64,000 nucleotides of DNA from NCBI GenBank assembly GCA_949126835.1, contig CASBPS010000188.1, positions 1,589,001 through 1,653,000 on the forward strand, written 5' to 3'. The notes under the pieces are model-generated. The model was not told the origin of the DNA, ran no database searches, and was given only the letters and a program-made list of their open reading frames with translations. The translations under genes were made by a program, and so were the position numbers. The DNA comes from Anisus vortex. Lineage: Eukaryota; Mollusca; Gastropoda; Planorbidae. Each line of letters opens with the position of its first letter. Position 1 is the first letter of the stretch. Below, piece by piece: positions 16,092 through 31,719 of this stretch.

Positions 16092-17516
16092 CATCTATTC
16101 TAACATTCTATACATATCTCACTTTACGTTCCATGAATCATATCATCTTTTCTAACATTCTATACATATCTCACTTCACGTTCTATTAATCACATCATCT
16201 ATTATAACATTCTATACATATCTCACTTCACGTTCCATGAATCACATCATCTATTCTAACAGTCTATACCTATCTCACTTTACCTTCCATTAATTCATCT
16301 ATTCTAACATTCTATACATATCTCACTTCACATTAAATGAATCACATCAACTATTCTAACATTATATACATATCTTTCTTCATGTTCCATGAATCCATCT
16401 ATTCTAACAATCTATACATATCTCACCTCACATTCCATGAATCACATCATCTATTCGAACATTCTATACATATCTCACTTCACGTTCCAAAAATCACACC
16501 ATTCTAACCTTATATACATATCTCACTTCACGTTCCATGAATCACATCATCTATTCTAACATTCTATACATGTCTCACTTCAGGTTCCATGAATGACATC
16601 ATCTATTTTAATATTCTATTCATATCTCACTTCACGTTCCATGAATCACATCATCTATTCTAACATTCTATACACATCTCACTTCACGTTCCATGAATCA
16701 CATCATCTATTATAACATTCTATACATATCTCACTTCACGTTCCATGAATCCATCTATTCTAACATTCTATACATATCTCTCTTCATGTTCCATGAATCC
16801 ATCTATTCTAACAATCTATACATATTTCACTTCACGTTCCATGAATCACATCATCCATTCTAATATTCTATACATATCACACTTCACGTTCCATGAATCA
16901 TATCATCTATTCTAACATTCTATACATATCTCACTTCAGGTTCCATGAATCACATTATCTATTCTAACATTCTATACATATCTTAATTCACGTTCCATTA
17001 ATCACATCATCTATTCTAGTATTCTATTCATATCTCACTTCACGTTCAATGAATCACATCATCTATTCTAACATTGTATACATATCTCACTTCACGTTCC
17101 ATGAATCACACCATCTATCCTAACATTCCATACATATCTCACATTACTTCCATGTATCACATCATCTATTCTAACATTCTATACTCATCTCACTTCACGT
17201 TCCATGAATCACATCATCTATTCTAACATTCTATGCATATCTCACTTCACGTTCCATGAATCACATCATCAATACAACATTCTATACATGTCTCACTTTA
17301 CGTTCCATGAATCACATCACTTATTCTAACTTTCTATACATATCTCACTTTACGTTCCATGAATCAATCTATTCTAACATTCTATACATATTACACTTCA
17401 CGTCCATGATTCCATCTATTCTAACATTCTATACATATCTCACTTCATGTTCCATTAATCGCATCATCTATTCTAACATTCTATACATATCTCACTTCAC
17501 GTTTAATGAATCACAT
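16092..17516 (+). repeat. Nested 1,425-bp tandem duplication, copy 1
   Basis: Positions from about 16,092 match those 1,425 bp downstream. Examples are ACTTTACGTT at 16,121 and 17,546, and the CATCAATACAAC monomer near 17,268 and 18,693. 1,425 bp is about 28 monomers. Breakpoints cannot be placed exactly because the ends lie in identical monomer sequence. Confidence 0.88.
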
Positions 17517-18941
17517 CATCTATTCTAACATTCTATACATATCTCACTTTACGTTCCATGAATCATATCATCTTTTCTAACTTTCTATACATATCTCACT
17601 TCACGTTCTATTAATCACATCATCTATTATAACATTCTATACATATCTCACTTCACGTTCCATGAATCACATCATCTATTCTAACAGTCTATACCTATCT
17701 CACTTTACCTTCCATTAATTCTTCTATTCTAACATTCTATACATATCTCACTTCACATTAAATAAATCACATCAACTATTCTAACATTATATACATATCT
17801 TTCTTCATGTTCCATGAATCCATCTATTCTAACAATCTATACATATCTCACCTCACATTCCATGAATCACATCATCTATTCGAACATTCTATACATATCT
17901 CACTTCACGTTCCAAAAATCACACCATTCTAACCTTATATACATATCTCACTTCACGTTCCATGAATCACATCATCTATTCTAACATTCTATACATGTCT
18001 CACTTCAGGTTCCATGAATGACATCATCTATTTTAATATTCTATTCATATCTCACTTCACGTTCCATGAATCACATCATCTATTCTAACATTCTATACAC
18101 ATCTCACTTCACGTTCCATGAATCACATCATCTATTATAACATTCTATACATATCTCACTTCACGTTCCATGAATCCATCTATTCTAACATTCTATACAT
18201 ATCTCTCTTCATGTTCCATGAATCCATCTATTCTAACAATCTATACATATTTCACTTCACGTTCCATGAATCACATCATCCATTCTAATATTCTATACAT
18301 ATCACACTTCACGTTCCATGAATCATATCATCTATTCTAACATTCTATACATATCTCACTTCAGGTTCCATGAATCACATTATCTATTCTAACATTCTAT
18401 ACATATCTTAATTCACGTTCCATTAATCACATCATCTATTCTAGTATTCTATTCATATCTCACTTCACGTTCAATGAATCACATCATCTATTCTAACATT
18501 GTATACATATCTCACTTCACGTTCCATGAATCACACCATCTATCCTAACATTCCATACATATCTCACATTACTTCCATGTATCACATCATCTATTCTAAC
18601 ATTCTATACTCATCTCACTTCACGTTCCATGAATCACATCATCTATTCTAACATTCTATGCATATCTCACTTCACGTTCCATGAATCACATCATCAATAC
18701 AACATTCTATACATGTCTCACTTTACGTTCCATGAATCACATCACTTATTCTAACTTTCTATACATATCTCACTTTACGTTCCATGAATCAATCTATTCT
18801 AACATTCTATACATATTACACTTCACGTCCATGATTCCATCTATTCTAACATTCTATACATATCTCACTTCATGTTCCATTAATCGCATCATCTATTCTA
18901 ACATTCTATACATATCTCACTTCACGTTTAATGAATTACAT
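17517..18941 (+). repeat. Nested 1,425-bp tandem duplication, copy 2
   Basis: This is the second copy of the 1,425-bp segment. Identity with the upstream copy ends about 18,974, where CTTCACGTTCC replaces CTTTACGTTCC. A few single-base differences are visible (AACATTC to AACTTTC near 17,580; GAATCACATC to GAATTACATC near 18,934). The pair was copied as a whole into 21.9-24.8 kb. Confidence 0.87.
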
Positions 18942-20966
18942 CATCTATTCTAACATTCTATACATATCTCACTTCACGTTCCATAAATCACACCTTCTAT
19001 TCTAACATTTCATAAATATATCACTTCATGTTCCATGTATCACATCATCAATTCTAACATTCTATACATGTCTCACTTTACGTTCCATGAATCACATCAT
19101 ATATTCTAACATTCTATACATATTTTACTTCACGTTCCATTAATCACATCATCTCTTCTAACTTTCTATACATATCTTACTTCACGTTCTATGAATCCAT
19201 CTATTTTAACATTCTATACATATCTCACTTAACGTTCCTTTAATCCATCTATTCTAACATTCAATACATATCTCACTTCTAGTTCCATGAATCGCATCAT
19301 CTATTCTAACATTCTATACATAACTCACTTCACGTTTAAGAAATCACATCATTTACTCTAACATTCTATACATATCTCTCTTCATGTTCCATGATTCCAT
19401 CTATTCTAACATTCTATACATATCCCACTTCACTTCCATGATTCCATCTATTCTAACATTCTATACATATCTCACTTTACGTTCCTTTAATCCATCTATT
19501 CTAACATTCTATACATATCTCACTTCATGTTCCATTAATCGCATTATCTATTCTAACATTCTATACATATCTCACTTCACATTTAATGAATCACATCAAC
19601 TATTCTAATATTATATACATATCTTTCTTTATGTTCCATGAATCCATCTACTCTAACATTCTATACATATCTCACTTCACGTTCCATGAATCACATCATC
19701 TATTCGAACATTCTATACATATCTTACTTCACGTTCCAAAAATCACACCATTCTAACCTTCTATACATATCTTACTTCACGTTCCATGAATCACATCATC
19801 TATTCTAACGATCTATACATAACTCACTTCAGGTTCCATGAATCACATCATCTATTCTAATATTCTATACATATCTCACTTCACGTTCCATGAATCACAT
19901 CATCTATTCTAACATTCTATACGCATCTCACTTTACGTTCCATGAATCAAATCATCTATTATAACATTCTATACATAACTCACTTCACGTTCCAGGAATC
20001 CATCTATTCTAACAATCTATACATACTTCACTTCACGTTCCATGAATCACATCATGTATTCTAATATTCTATACATATCTCACTTCACGTTTCATGAATC
20101 ACACCATTAATCCTTACATTCCATACATATCTCACATTACTTCCATGTATCACATCATCTATTCTAACATTCTATACTCATCTCACTTCACGTTCCATGA
20201 ATCACATCATCTATTCTAACATTCTATGCATATCTCACTTCACGTTCCATGAATCACATCATATATTCTAACATTCTATACATATTTTACTTCACGTTCC
20301 ATGAATCACATCACTTATTCTAACTTTCTATACATATCTCACTTTACGTTCCATGAATTCATCTATTCTAACATTCTATACATATCCCACTTCACGTCCA
20401 TGATTCCATCTATTCTAACATTCTATACATATTTCACTTCACGTTCCATGAATCACATCATGTATTCTAATATTCTATACATATCTCACTTCACGTTCCA
20501 TGAATCACACCATCTATCCTTACATTCCATACATATCTCACATTTTTTCCATGTATCACATCATCTATTCTAACATTCTATACTCATCTCACTTCACGTT
20601 CCATGAATCACATCATCTATTCTAACATTCTATGCATATCTAACTTCACGTTCCATGAATAACATCATATATTCTAACATTCTATACATATCTCACTTCA
20701 CGTTAAATGAATCACATCATCTATTCTAACATTCTATACATATCTCACTTCACGTTCCATAAATCACACCATCTATTCTAACATTTCATAAATATATCAC
20801 TTCACGTTCCATGAATCACATCATCAATTCCAACATTCTATACATGTCTCACTTTACGTTCCATGAATCACATCATATATTATAACATTCTATACATATT
20901 TTACTTCACGTTCCATGAATCACATCATCTCTTCTAGCTTTCTATACATATCTCACTTCACGTTCT

Positions 20967-23900
20967 ATGAATCCATCTATTCTAACATTCTATACATATC
21001 TCACTTCACGTTCCTTTAATCCATCTATTCTAACATTCAATACATATCTCACTTCTAGTTCCATGAATCGCATCATCTATTCTAACATTCTATACATAAC
21101 TCACTTCACGTTTAAGAAATCACATCATTTACTCTAACATTCTATACATATTTCTCTGCAGGTTCCATGAATCACATCATCTATTCTAATATTCTATACA
21201 TATCTCACTTCACGTTCCATGAATCACATCATCTATTCTAACATTCTATACACATCTCACTTCCCGTTCCATGAACCACATCATCTATTATAACATTCTA
21301 TACATATCTCACTTCACGTTCCATGAATCCATTTATTCTAACATTCTATACATATCTCTCTTCATGTTCCATGAATCCATCTTTTCTAACAATCTATACA
21401 TATTTCACTTAACGTTCCATGAATCACATCATCTATTCTAATATTCTATACATATCTCACTTCACGTTCCATGAATCATATCATCTATTCTAACATTCTA
21501 TACATATCTCACTTCAGGTTCCATGAATCACATCATCTATTCTAAAATTTTATACATATCTCACTTTAAGTTCCATGAATCACATCATCTATTCTAACAT
21601 TCTATACATATCTCACTTCACGTTCCATTAATCACAACATCTTTTCTAACATTTTATTCATATCTCACTTCACGTTCAATGAATCACATCATCTATTCTA
21701 ACATTGTATACATATCTCACTTCACGTTCCATGAATCACACCATCTATCCTAACATTCCATACATATCTCACATTACGTTCCATGTATCACATCATCTAT
21801 TCTAACATTCTATACTCATCTCACTTCACGTTCCATAAATCACATCATCTATTCTAACTTTCTATACATATCTCACTTTACGTTCCATAAATCCATCTAT
21901 TCTGACATTCTATACATATCTTTCTTCATGTTCCATGAATCCATCTATTCTAACATTCTATACATATCTCACTTCACGTTCCATAAATCACACCATCTAT
22001 TCTAACATTTCATAAATATATCACTTCACGTTCCATGAATCACATCATCAATTCCAACATTCTATACATGTCTCACTTTACCTTCCATTAATTCATCTAT
22101 TCTAACATTCTATACATATCTCACTTCACATTAAATGAATCACATCAACTATTCTAACATTATATACATTTCTTTCTTCATGTTCCATGAATCCATCTAT
22201 TCTAACAATCTATACATATCTCACCTCACATTCCATGAATCACATCATCTATTCGAACATTCTATACATATCTCACTTCACGTTCCAAAAATCACACCAT
22301 TCTAACCTTATATACATATCTCACTTCACGTTCCATGAATCACATCATCTATTCTAACATTCTATACATGTCTCACTTCAGGTTCCATGAATGACATCAT
22401 CTATTTTAATATTCTATTCATATCTCACTTCACGTTCCATGAATCACATCATCTATTCTAACATTCTATACACATCTCACTTCACGTTCCATGAATCACA
22501 TCATCTATTATAACATTCTATACATATCTCACTTCACGTTCCATGAATCCATCTATTCTAACATTCTATACATATCTCTCTTCATGTTCCATGAATCCAT
22601 CTATTCTAACAATCTATACATATTTCACTTCACGTTCCATGAATCACATCATCCATTCTAATATTCTATACATATCACACTTCACGTTCCATGAATCATA
22701 TCATCTATTCTAACATTCTATACATATCTCACTTCAGGTTCCATGAATCACATTATCTATTCTAACATTCTATACATATCTTAATTCACGTTCCATTAAT
22801 CACATCATCTATTCTAGTATTCTATTCATATCTCACTTCACGTTCAATGAATCACATCATCTATTCTAACATTGTATACATATCTCACTTCACGTTCCAT
22901 GAATCACACCATCTATCCTAACATTCCATACATATCTCACATTACTTCCATGTATCACATCATCTATTCTAACATTCTATACTCATCTCACTTAACGTTC
23001 CATGAATCACATCATCTATTCTAACATTCTATGCATATCTCACTTCACGTTCCATGAATCACATCATCAATACAACATTCTATACATGTCTCACTTTACG
23101 TTCCATGAATCACATCACTTATTCTAACTTTCTATACATATCTCACTTTACGTTCCATGAATCAATCTATTCTAACATTCTATACATATTACACTTCACG
23201 TCCATGATTCCATCTATTCTAACATTCTATACATATCTCACTTCATGTTCCATTAATCGCATCATCTATTCTAACATTCTATACATATCTCACTTCACGT
23301 TTAATGAATCACATCATCTATTCTAACATTCTATACATATCTCACTTTACGTTCCATGAATCATATCATCTTTTCTAACATTCTATACATATCTCACTTC
23401 ACGTTCTATTAATCACATCATCTATTATAACATTCTATACATATCTCACTTCACGTTCCATGAATCACATCATCTATTCTAACAGTCTATACCTATCTCA
23501 CTTTACCTTCCATTAATTCATCTATTCTAACATTCTATACATATCTCACTTCACATTAAATGAATCACATCAACTATTCTAACATTATATACATATCTTT
23601 CTTCATGTTCCATGAATCCATCTATTCTAACAATCTATACATATCTCACCTCACATTCCATGAATCACATCATCTATTCGAACATTCTATACATATCTCA
23701 CTTCACGTTCCAAAAATCACACCATTCTAACCTTATATACATATCTCACTTCACGTTCCATGAATCACATCATCTATTCTAACATTCTATACATGTCTCA
23801 CTTCAGGTTCCATGAATGACATCGTCTATTTTAATATTCTATTCATATCTCACTTCACGTTCCATGAATCACATCATCTATTCTAACATTCTATACACAT

Positions 23901-26764
23901 CTCACTTCACGTTCCATGAATCACATCATCTATTATAACATTCTATACATATCTCACTTCACGTTCCATGAATCCATCTATTCTAACATTCTATACATAT
24001 CTCTCTTCATGTTCCATGAATCCATCTATTCTAACAATCTATACATATTTCACTTCACGTTCCATGAATCACATCATCCATTCTAATATTCTATACATAT
24101 CACACTTCACGTTCCATGAATCATATTATCTATTCTAACATTCTATACATATCTCACTTCAGGTTCCATGAATCACATTATCTATTCTAACATTCTATAC
24201 ATATCTTAATTCACGTTCCATTAATCACATCATCTATTCTAGTATTCTATTCATATCTCACTTCACGTTCAATGAATCACATCATCTATTCTAACATTGT
24301 ATACATATCTCACTTCACGTTCCATGAATCACACCATCTATCCTAACATTCCATACATATCTCACATTACTTCCATGTATCACATCATCTATTCTAACAT
24401 TCTATACTCATCTCACTTCACGTTCCATGAATCACATCATCTATTCTAACATTCTATGCATATCTTACTTCACGTTCCATGAATCACATCATCAATACAA
24501 CATTCTATACATGTCTCACTTTACGTTCCATGAATCACATCACTTATTCTAACTTTCTATACATATCTCACTTTACGTTCCATGAATCAATCTATTCTAA
24601 CATTCTATACATATTACACTTCACGTCCATGATTCCATCTATTCTAACATTCTATACATATCTCACTTCATGTTCCATTAATCGCATCATCTATTCTAAC
24701 ATTCTATACATATCTCACTTCACGTTTAATGAATTACATCATCTATTCTAACATTCTATACATATCTCACTTCACGTTCCATAAATCACACCTTCTATTC
24801 TAACATTTCATAAATATATCACTTCATGTTCCATGTATCACATCATCAATTCCAACATTCTATACATGTCTCACTTTACGTTCCATGAATCACATCATAT
24901 ATTCTAACATTCTATACATATTTTACTTCACGTTCCATTAATCACATCATCTCTTCTAACTTTCTATACATATCTCACTTCACGTTCTATGAATCCATCT
25001 ATTTTAACATTCTATACATATCTCACTTCACGTTCCTTTAATCCATCTATTCTAACATTCAATACATATCTCACTTCTAGTTCCATGAATCGCATCATCT
25101 ATTCTAACATTCTATACATAACTCACTTCACGTTTAAGAAATCACATCATTTACTCTAACATTCTATACATATCTCTCTTCATGTTCCATGAATCCATCT
25201 ATTCTAACATTCTATACATATCCCACTTCACGTCCATGATTCCATCTATTCTAACATTCTATACATATCTCACTTTACGTTCCTTTAATCCATCTATTCT
25301 AACATTCTATACATATCTCACTTCATGTTCCATTAATCGCATTATCTATTCTAACATTCTATACATATCTCACTTCACATTTAATGAATCACATCAACTA
25401 TTCTAATATTATATACATATCTTTCTTTATGTTCCATGAATCCATCTACTCTAACATTCTATACATATCTCACTTCACGTTCCATGAATCACATCATCTA
25501 TTCGAACATTCTATACATATCTTACTTCAAGTTCCAAAAATCACACCATTCTAACCTTCTATACATATCTTACTTCACGTTCCATGAATCACATCATCTA
25601 TTCTAACGATCTATACATAACTCACTTCAGGTTCCATGAATCACATCATCTATTCTAATATTCTATACATATCTCACTTCACGTTCCATGAATCACATCA
25701 TCTATTCTAACATTCTATACGCATCTCACTTTACGTTCCATGAATCAAATCATCTATTATAACATTCTATACATAACTCACTTCACGTTCCAGGAATCCA
25801 TCTATTCTAACAATCTATACATACTTCACTTCACGTTCCATGAATCACATCATGTATTCTAATATTCTATACATATCTCACTTCACGTTCCATGAATCAC
25901 ACCATTAATCCTTACATTCCATACATATCTCACATTACTTCCATGTATCACATCATCTATTCTAACATTCTATACTCATCTCACTTCACGTTCCATGAAT
26001 CACATCATCTATTCTAACATTCTATGCATATCTCACTTCACGTTCCATGAATCACATCATATATTCTAACATTCTATACATATTTTACTTCACGTTCCAT
26101 GAATCACATCACTTATTCTAACTTTCTATACATATCTCACTTTACGTTCCATGAATCCATCTATTCTAACATTCTATACATATCCCACTTCACGTCCATG
26201 ATTCCATCTATTCTAACATTCTATACATATTTCACTTCACGTTCCATGAATCACATCATGTATTCTAATATTCTATACATATCTCACTTCACGTTCCATG
26301 AATCACACCATCTATCCTTACATTCCATACATATCTCACATTACTTCCATGTATCACATCATCTATTCTAACATTCTATACTCATCTCACTTCACGTTCC
26401 ATGAATCACATCATCTATTCTAACATTCTATGCATATCTAACTTCACGTTCCATGAATCACATCATATATTCTAACATTCTATACATATCTCACTTCACG
26501 TTAAATGAATCACATCATCTATTCTAACATTAAATACATATCTCACTTCACGTTCCATAAATCACACCATCTATTCTAACATTTCATAAATATATCACTT
26601 CACGTTCCATGAATCACATCATCAATTCCAACATTCTATACATGTCTCACTTTACGTTCCATGAATCACATCATATATTCTAACATTCTATACATATTTT
26701 ACTTCACGTTCCATGAATCACATCATCTCTTCTAGCTTTCTATACATATCTCACTTCACGTTCC
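20967..26764 (+). repeat. Large tandem duplication, copy 2 (5,798 bp)
   Basis: Copy 2 of the 5.8-kb duplication retains the nested 1,425-bp repeat (matching starts at 23,054 and 24,479 mirror 17,256 and 18,681). The main difference is a patch at about 21,971-22,085. There, CCATAAATCACACC and CATTTCATAAATATATC monomers replace the three monomers found at 16,121-16,270, with a net loss of 52 bp. The duplication ends where the next unit starts with ATGAATGCATC (26,765) instead of ATGAATCC. Confidence 0.9.
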
Positions 26765-28570
26765 ATGAATGCATCTATTCTAACATTCTATACATATCTC
26801 ACTTCACGTTCCATTAATCCATCTATTCTAGCATTCTATACATATCTCACTTCTTGTTCCATGAATCGCATCATCTATTCTAACATTCTATACATATCTC
26901 ACTTCACGTTCTAAAAATCACACCATTCTAACCTTCTATACATATCTCACTTCACGTTCCATGAATAACATCATCTATTCTAATATTCTATACATATCTC
27001 ACTTCACGTTCCATGAATCACATCATCTATTCTAACATTCAATACACATCTCACTTCACGTTCCATGAATCACGTCATCTATTATAACATTCTATACATA
27101 TCTCACTTCACGTTCCATGAATCCATCTATTCTAACAATCTATACATATTTCACTTCACGTTTCATGAATCACATCATGTATTCTAATATTCTATACATA
27201 TCTCACTTCACGTTTCATGAATCATATCATCTATTCTAACATTCTATACATATCTCACTTCAGGTTCCATGAATCACATCATTTATTCTAAAATTCTATA
27301 CATATCTCACTTCAAGTTCCATGAATCACATCATCTATTCTAACATTCTATACATATCTCACTTCACGTTTTATTAATCACATCATCTATTCTAACATTC
27401 TATTCATATCTCACTTCACGTTCAATGAATCACATCATCTATTCTAACATTGTATACATATCTTACTTCACGTTCCAAAAATCACACCATTCTAACCTTC
27501 TATACATATCTTACTTCACGTTCCATGAATCACATCATCTATTCTAACGATCTATACATGTCTAACTTCAGGTTCCATGAATCACATCATCTATTCTAAT
27601 ATTCTATACATATCTCACTTCACGTTCCATGAATCACATCATCTATTATAACATTCTATACATAACTCACTTCACGTTCCAGGAATCCATCTATTCTAAC
27701 GATCTATACATATTTCACTTCACGTTCCATGAATCACATCATGTATTCTAATATTCTATACATATCTCACTTCACGTTCCATGAATCACACCATCTATCC
27801 TTACATTCCATACATATCTCACATTACTTCCATGTATCACATCATCTATTCTAACATTCTATACTCATCTCACTTCACGTTCCATGAATCACATCATCTA
27901 TTCTAACATTCCATGCATATCTCACTTCACGTTCCATGAATCACATCATATATTCTAACATTCTATACATATTTTACTTCACGTTCCATGAATCACATCA
28001 CTTATTCTAACTTTCTATACATATCTCACTTTACGTTCCATGAATCCATCTATTCTAACATTCTATACATATCCCACTTCACGTCCATGATTCCATCTAT
28101 TCTAACATTCTATACATATTTCACTTCACGTTCCATGAATCACATCATGTATTCTAATATTCTATATATATCTCACTTCACGTTCCATGAATCACACCAT
28201 CTATCCTTACATTCCATACATATCTCACATTACTTCCATGTATCACATCATCTATTCTAACATTCTATACTCATCTCACTTCACGTTCCATGAATCACAT
28301 CATCTATTCTAACATTCTATGCATATCTAACTTCACGTTCCATGAATCACATCATATATTCTAACATTCTATACATATCTCACTTCACGTTAAATGAATC
28401 ACATCATCTATTCTAACATTAAATACATATCTCACTTCACGTTCCATAAATCACACCATCTATTCTAACATTTCATAAATATATCACTTCACGTTCCATG
28501 AATCACATCATCAATTCCAACATTCTATACATGTCTCACTTTACGTTCCATGAATCACATCATATATTCT
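25505..28570 (+). repeat. 3,066-bp tandem duplication, copy 1
   Basis: The match at +3,066 starts right after a TTCGAAC/TTCTAAC difference at 25,504 and 28,570. Landmarks include CTTACTTCAAG at 25,521 and 28,587, and ATGAATGCATC at 26,765 and 29,831. The copy overlaps the end of the 5.8-kb copy 2, so the two duplications share sequence. Within it, monomers 4-22 of the HOR are missing: at about 26,908 monomer 3 joins a CTAAAAATCACACC hybrid. Confidence 0.9.
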
Positions 28571-31500
28571 AACATTCTATACATATCTTACTTCAAGTTC
28601 CAAAAATCACACCATTCTAACCTTCTATACATATCTTACTTCACGTTCCATGAATCACATCATCTATTCTAACGATCTATACATAACTCACTTCAGGTTC
28701 CATGAATCACATCATCTATTCTAATATTCTATACATATCTCACTTCACGTTCCATGAATCACATCATCTATTCTAACATTCTATACGCATCTCACTTTAC
28801 GTTCCATGAATCAAATCATCTATTATAACATTCTATACATAACTCACTTCACGTTCCAGGAATCCATCTATTCTAACAATCTATACATACTTCACTTCAC
28901 GTTCCATGAATCACATCATGTATTCTAATATTCTATACATATCTCACTTCACGTTCCATGAATCACACCATTAATCCTTACATTCCATACATATCTCACA
29001 TTACTTCCATGTATCACATCATCTATTCTAACATTCTATACTCATCTCACTTCACGTTCCATGAATCACATCATCTATTCTAACATTCTATGCATATCTC
29101 ACTTCACGTTCCATGAATCACATCATATATTCTAACATTCTATACATATTTTACTTCACGTTCCATGAATCACATCACTTATTCTAACTTTCTATACATA
29201 TCTCACTTTACGTTCCATGAATCCATCTATTCTAACATTCTATACATATCCCACTTCACGTCCATGATTCCATCTATTCTAACATTCTATACATATTTCA
29301 CTTCACGTTCCATGAATCACATCATGTATTCTAATATTCTATACATATCTCACTTCACGTTCCATGAATCACACCATCTATCCTTACATTCCATACATAT
29401 CTCACATTACTTCCATGTATCACATCATCTATTCTAACATTCTATACTCATCTCACTTCACGTTCCATGAATCACATCATCTATTCTAACATTCTATGCA
29501 TATCTAACTTCACGTTCCATGAATCACATCATATATTCTAACATTCTATACATATCTCACTTCACGTTAAATGAATCACATCATCTATTCTAACATTAAA
29601 TACATATCTCACTTCACGTTCCATAAATCACACCATCTATTCTAACATTTCATAAATATATCACTTCACGTTCCATGAATCACATCATCAATTCCAACAT
29701 TCTATACATGTCTCACTTTACGTTCCATGAATCACATCATATATTCTAACATTCTATACATATTTTACTTCACGTTCCATGAATCACATCATCTCTTCTA
29801 GCTTTCTATACATATCTCACTTCACGTTCCATGAATGCATCTATTCTAACATTCTATACATATCTCACTTCACGTTCCATTAATCCATCTATTCTAGCAT
29901 TCTATACATATCTCACTTCTTGTTCCATGAATCGCATCATCTATTCTAACATTCTATACATATCTCACTTCACGTTCTAAAAATCACACCATTCTAACCT
30001 TCTATACATATCTCACTTCACGTTCCATGAATAACATCATCTATTCTAATATTCTATACATATCTCACTTCACGTTCCATGAATCACATCATCTATTCTA
30101 ACATTCAATACACATCTCACTTCACGTTCCATGAATCACGTCATCTATTATAACATTCTATACATATCTCACTTCACGTTCCATGAATCCATCTATTCTA
30201 ACAATCTATACATATTTCACTTCACGTTTCATGAATCACATCATGTATTCTAATATTCTATACATATCTCACTTCACGTTTCATGAATCATATCATCTAT
30301 TCTAACATTCTATACATATCTCACTTCAGGTTCCATGAATCACATCATTTATTCTAAAATTCTATACATATCTCACTTCAAGTTCCATGAATCACATCAT
30401 CTATTCTAACATTCTATACATATCTCACTTCACGTTTTATTAATCACATCATCTATTCTAACATTCTATTCATATCTCACTTCACGTTCAATGAATCACA
30501 TCATCTATTCTAACATTGTATACATATCTTACTTCACGTTCCAAAAATCACACCATTCTAACCTTCTATACATATCTTACTTCACGTTCCATGAATCACA
30601 TCATCTATTCTAACGATCTATACATGTCTAACTTCAGGTTCCATGAATCACATCATCTATTCTAATATTCTATACATATCTCACTTCACGTTCCATGAAT
30701 CACATCATCTATTATAACATTCTATACATAACTCACTTCACGTTCCAGGAATCCATCTATTCTAACGATCTATACATATTTCACTTCACGTTCCATGAAT
30801 CACATCATGTATTCTAATATTCTATACATATCTCACTTCACGTTCCATGAATCACACCATCTATCCTTACATTCCATACATATCTCACATTACTTCCATG
30901 TATCACATCATCTATTCTAACATTCTATACTCATCTCACTTCACGTTCCATGAATCACATCATCTATTCTAACATTCCATGCATATCTCACTTCACGTTC
31001 CATGAATCACATCATATATTCTAACATTCTATACATATTTTACTTCACGTTCCATGAATCACATCACTTATTCTAACTTTCTATACATATCTCACTTTAC
31101 GTTCCATGAATCCATCTATTCTAACATTCTATACATATCCCACTTCACGTCCATGATTCCATCTATTCTAACATTCTATACATATTTCACTTCACGTTCC
31201 ATGAATCACATCATGTATTCTAATATTCTATATATATCTCACTTCACGTTCCATGAATCACACCATCTATCCTTACATTCCATACATATCTCACATTACT
31301 TCCATGTATCACATCATCTATTCTAACATTCTATACTCATCTCACTTCACGTTCCATGAATCACATCATCTATTCTAACATTCTATGCATATCTAACTTC
31401 ACGTTCCATGAATCACATCATATATTCTAACATTCTATACATATCTCACTTCACGTTAAATGAATCACATCATCTATTCTAACATTAAATACATATCTCA

Positions 31501-31636
31501 CTTCACGTTCCATAAATCACACCATCTATTCTAACATTTCATAAATATATCACTTCACGTTCCATGAATCACATCATCAATTCCAACATTCTATACATGT
31601 CTCACTTTACGTTCCATGAATCACATCATATATTCT
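28571..31636 (+). repeat. 3,066-bp tandem duplication, copy 2
   Basis: At every landmark I compared, this copy looks the same as copy 1, including rare private variants (ACATTAAATAC near 26,528 and 29,594; CTATATATATC near 28,162 and 31,228; the CTAAAAATC hybrid monomer near 29,974). Similarity ends at about 31,653 where ATATTTTAC replaces ATATCTTAC. Sharing private variants without visible decay points to a very recent event or to an assembly duplication. Confidence 0.9.
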
Positions 31637-31719
31637 AACATTCTATACATATTTTACTTCACGTTCCATGAATCACATCATCTCTTCTAGCTTTCTATAC
31701 ATATCTCACTTCACGTTCC
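29831..31719 (+). repeat. Deleted HOR unit, 1,889 bp
   Basis: The unit runs from ATGAATGCATC (29,831) to the next ATGAATGCATC (31,720). It lacks HOR monomers 4-22: monomer 3 (CGCATCATC) is fused at about 29,974 to the AAAAATC end of monomer 23. The extra six-monomer block is present, so it derives from the 53-monomer form. It lies inside copy 2 of the 3,066-bp duplication. Confidence 0.82.

Larger units (their letters stand above)
15117..20966 (+). repeat. Large tandem duplication, copy 1 (5,850 bp)
   Basis: The copy starts at ATGAATCC following CACGTTCT. Landmarks recur in the second copy at +5,850 (TTTCTCTGCAGG at 15,301 and 21,151; ATTTTATTCA monomer at 15,811 and 21,661). After about 16,120 the offset becomes +5,798, because copy 2 is one monomer shorter there. 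It contains the 1,425-bp tandem duplication as a nested element and an HOR-phase start at 19,191. Confidence 0.9.
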
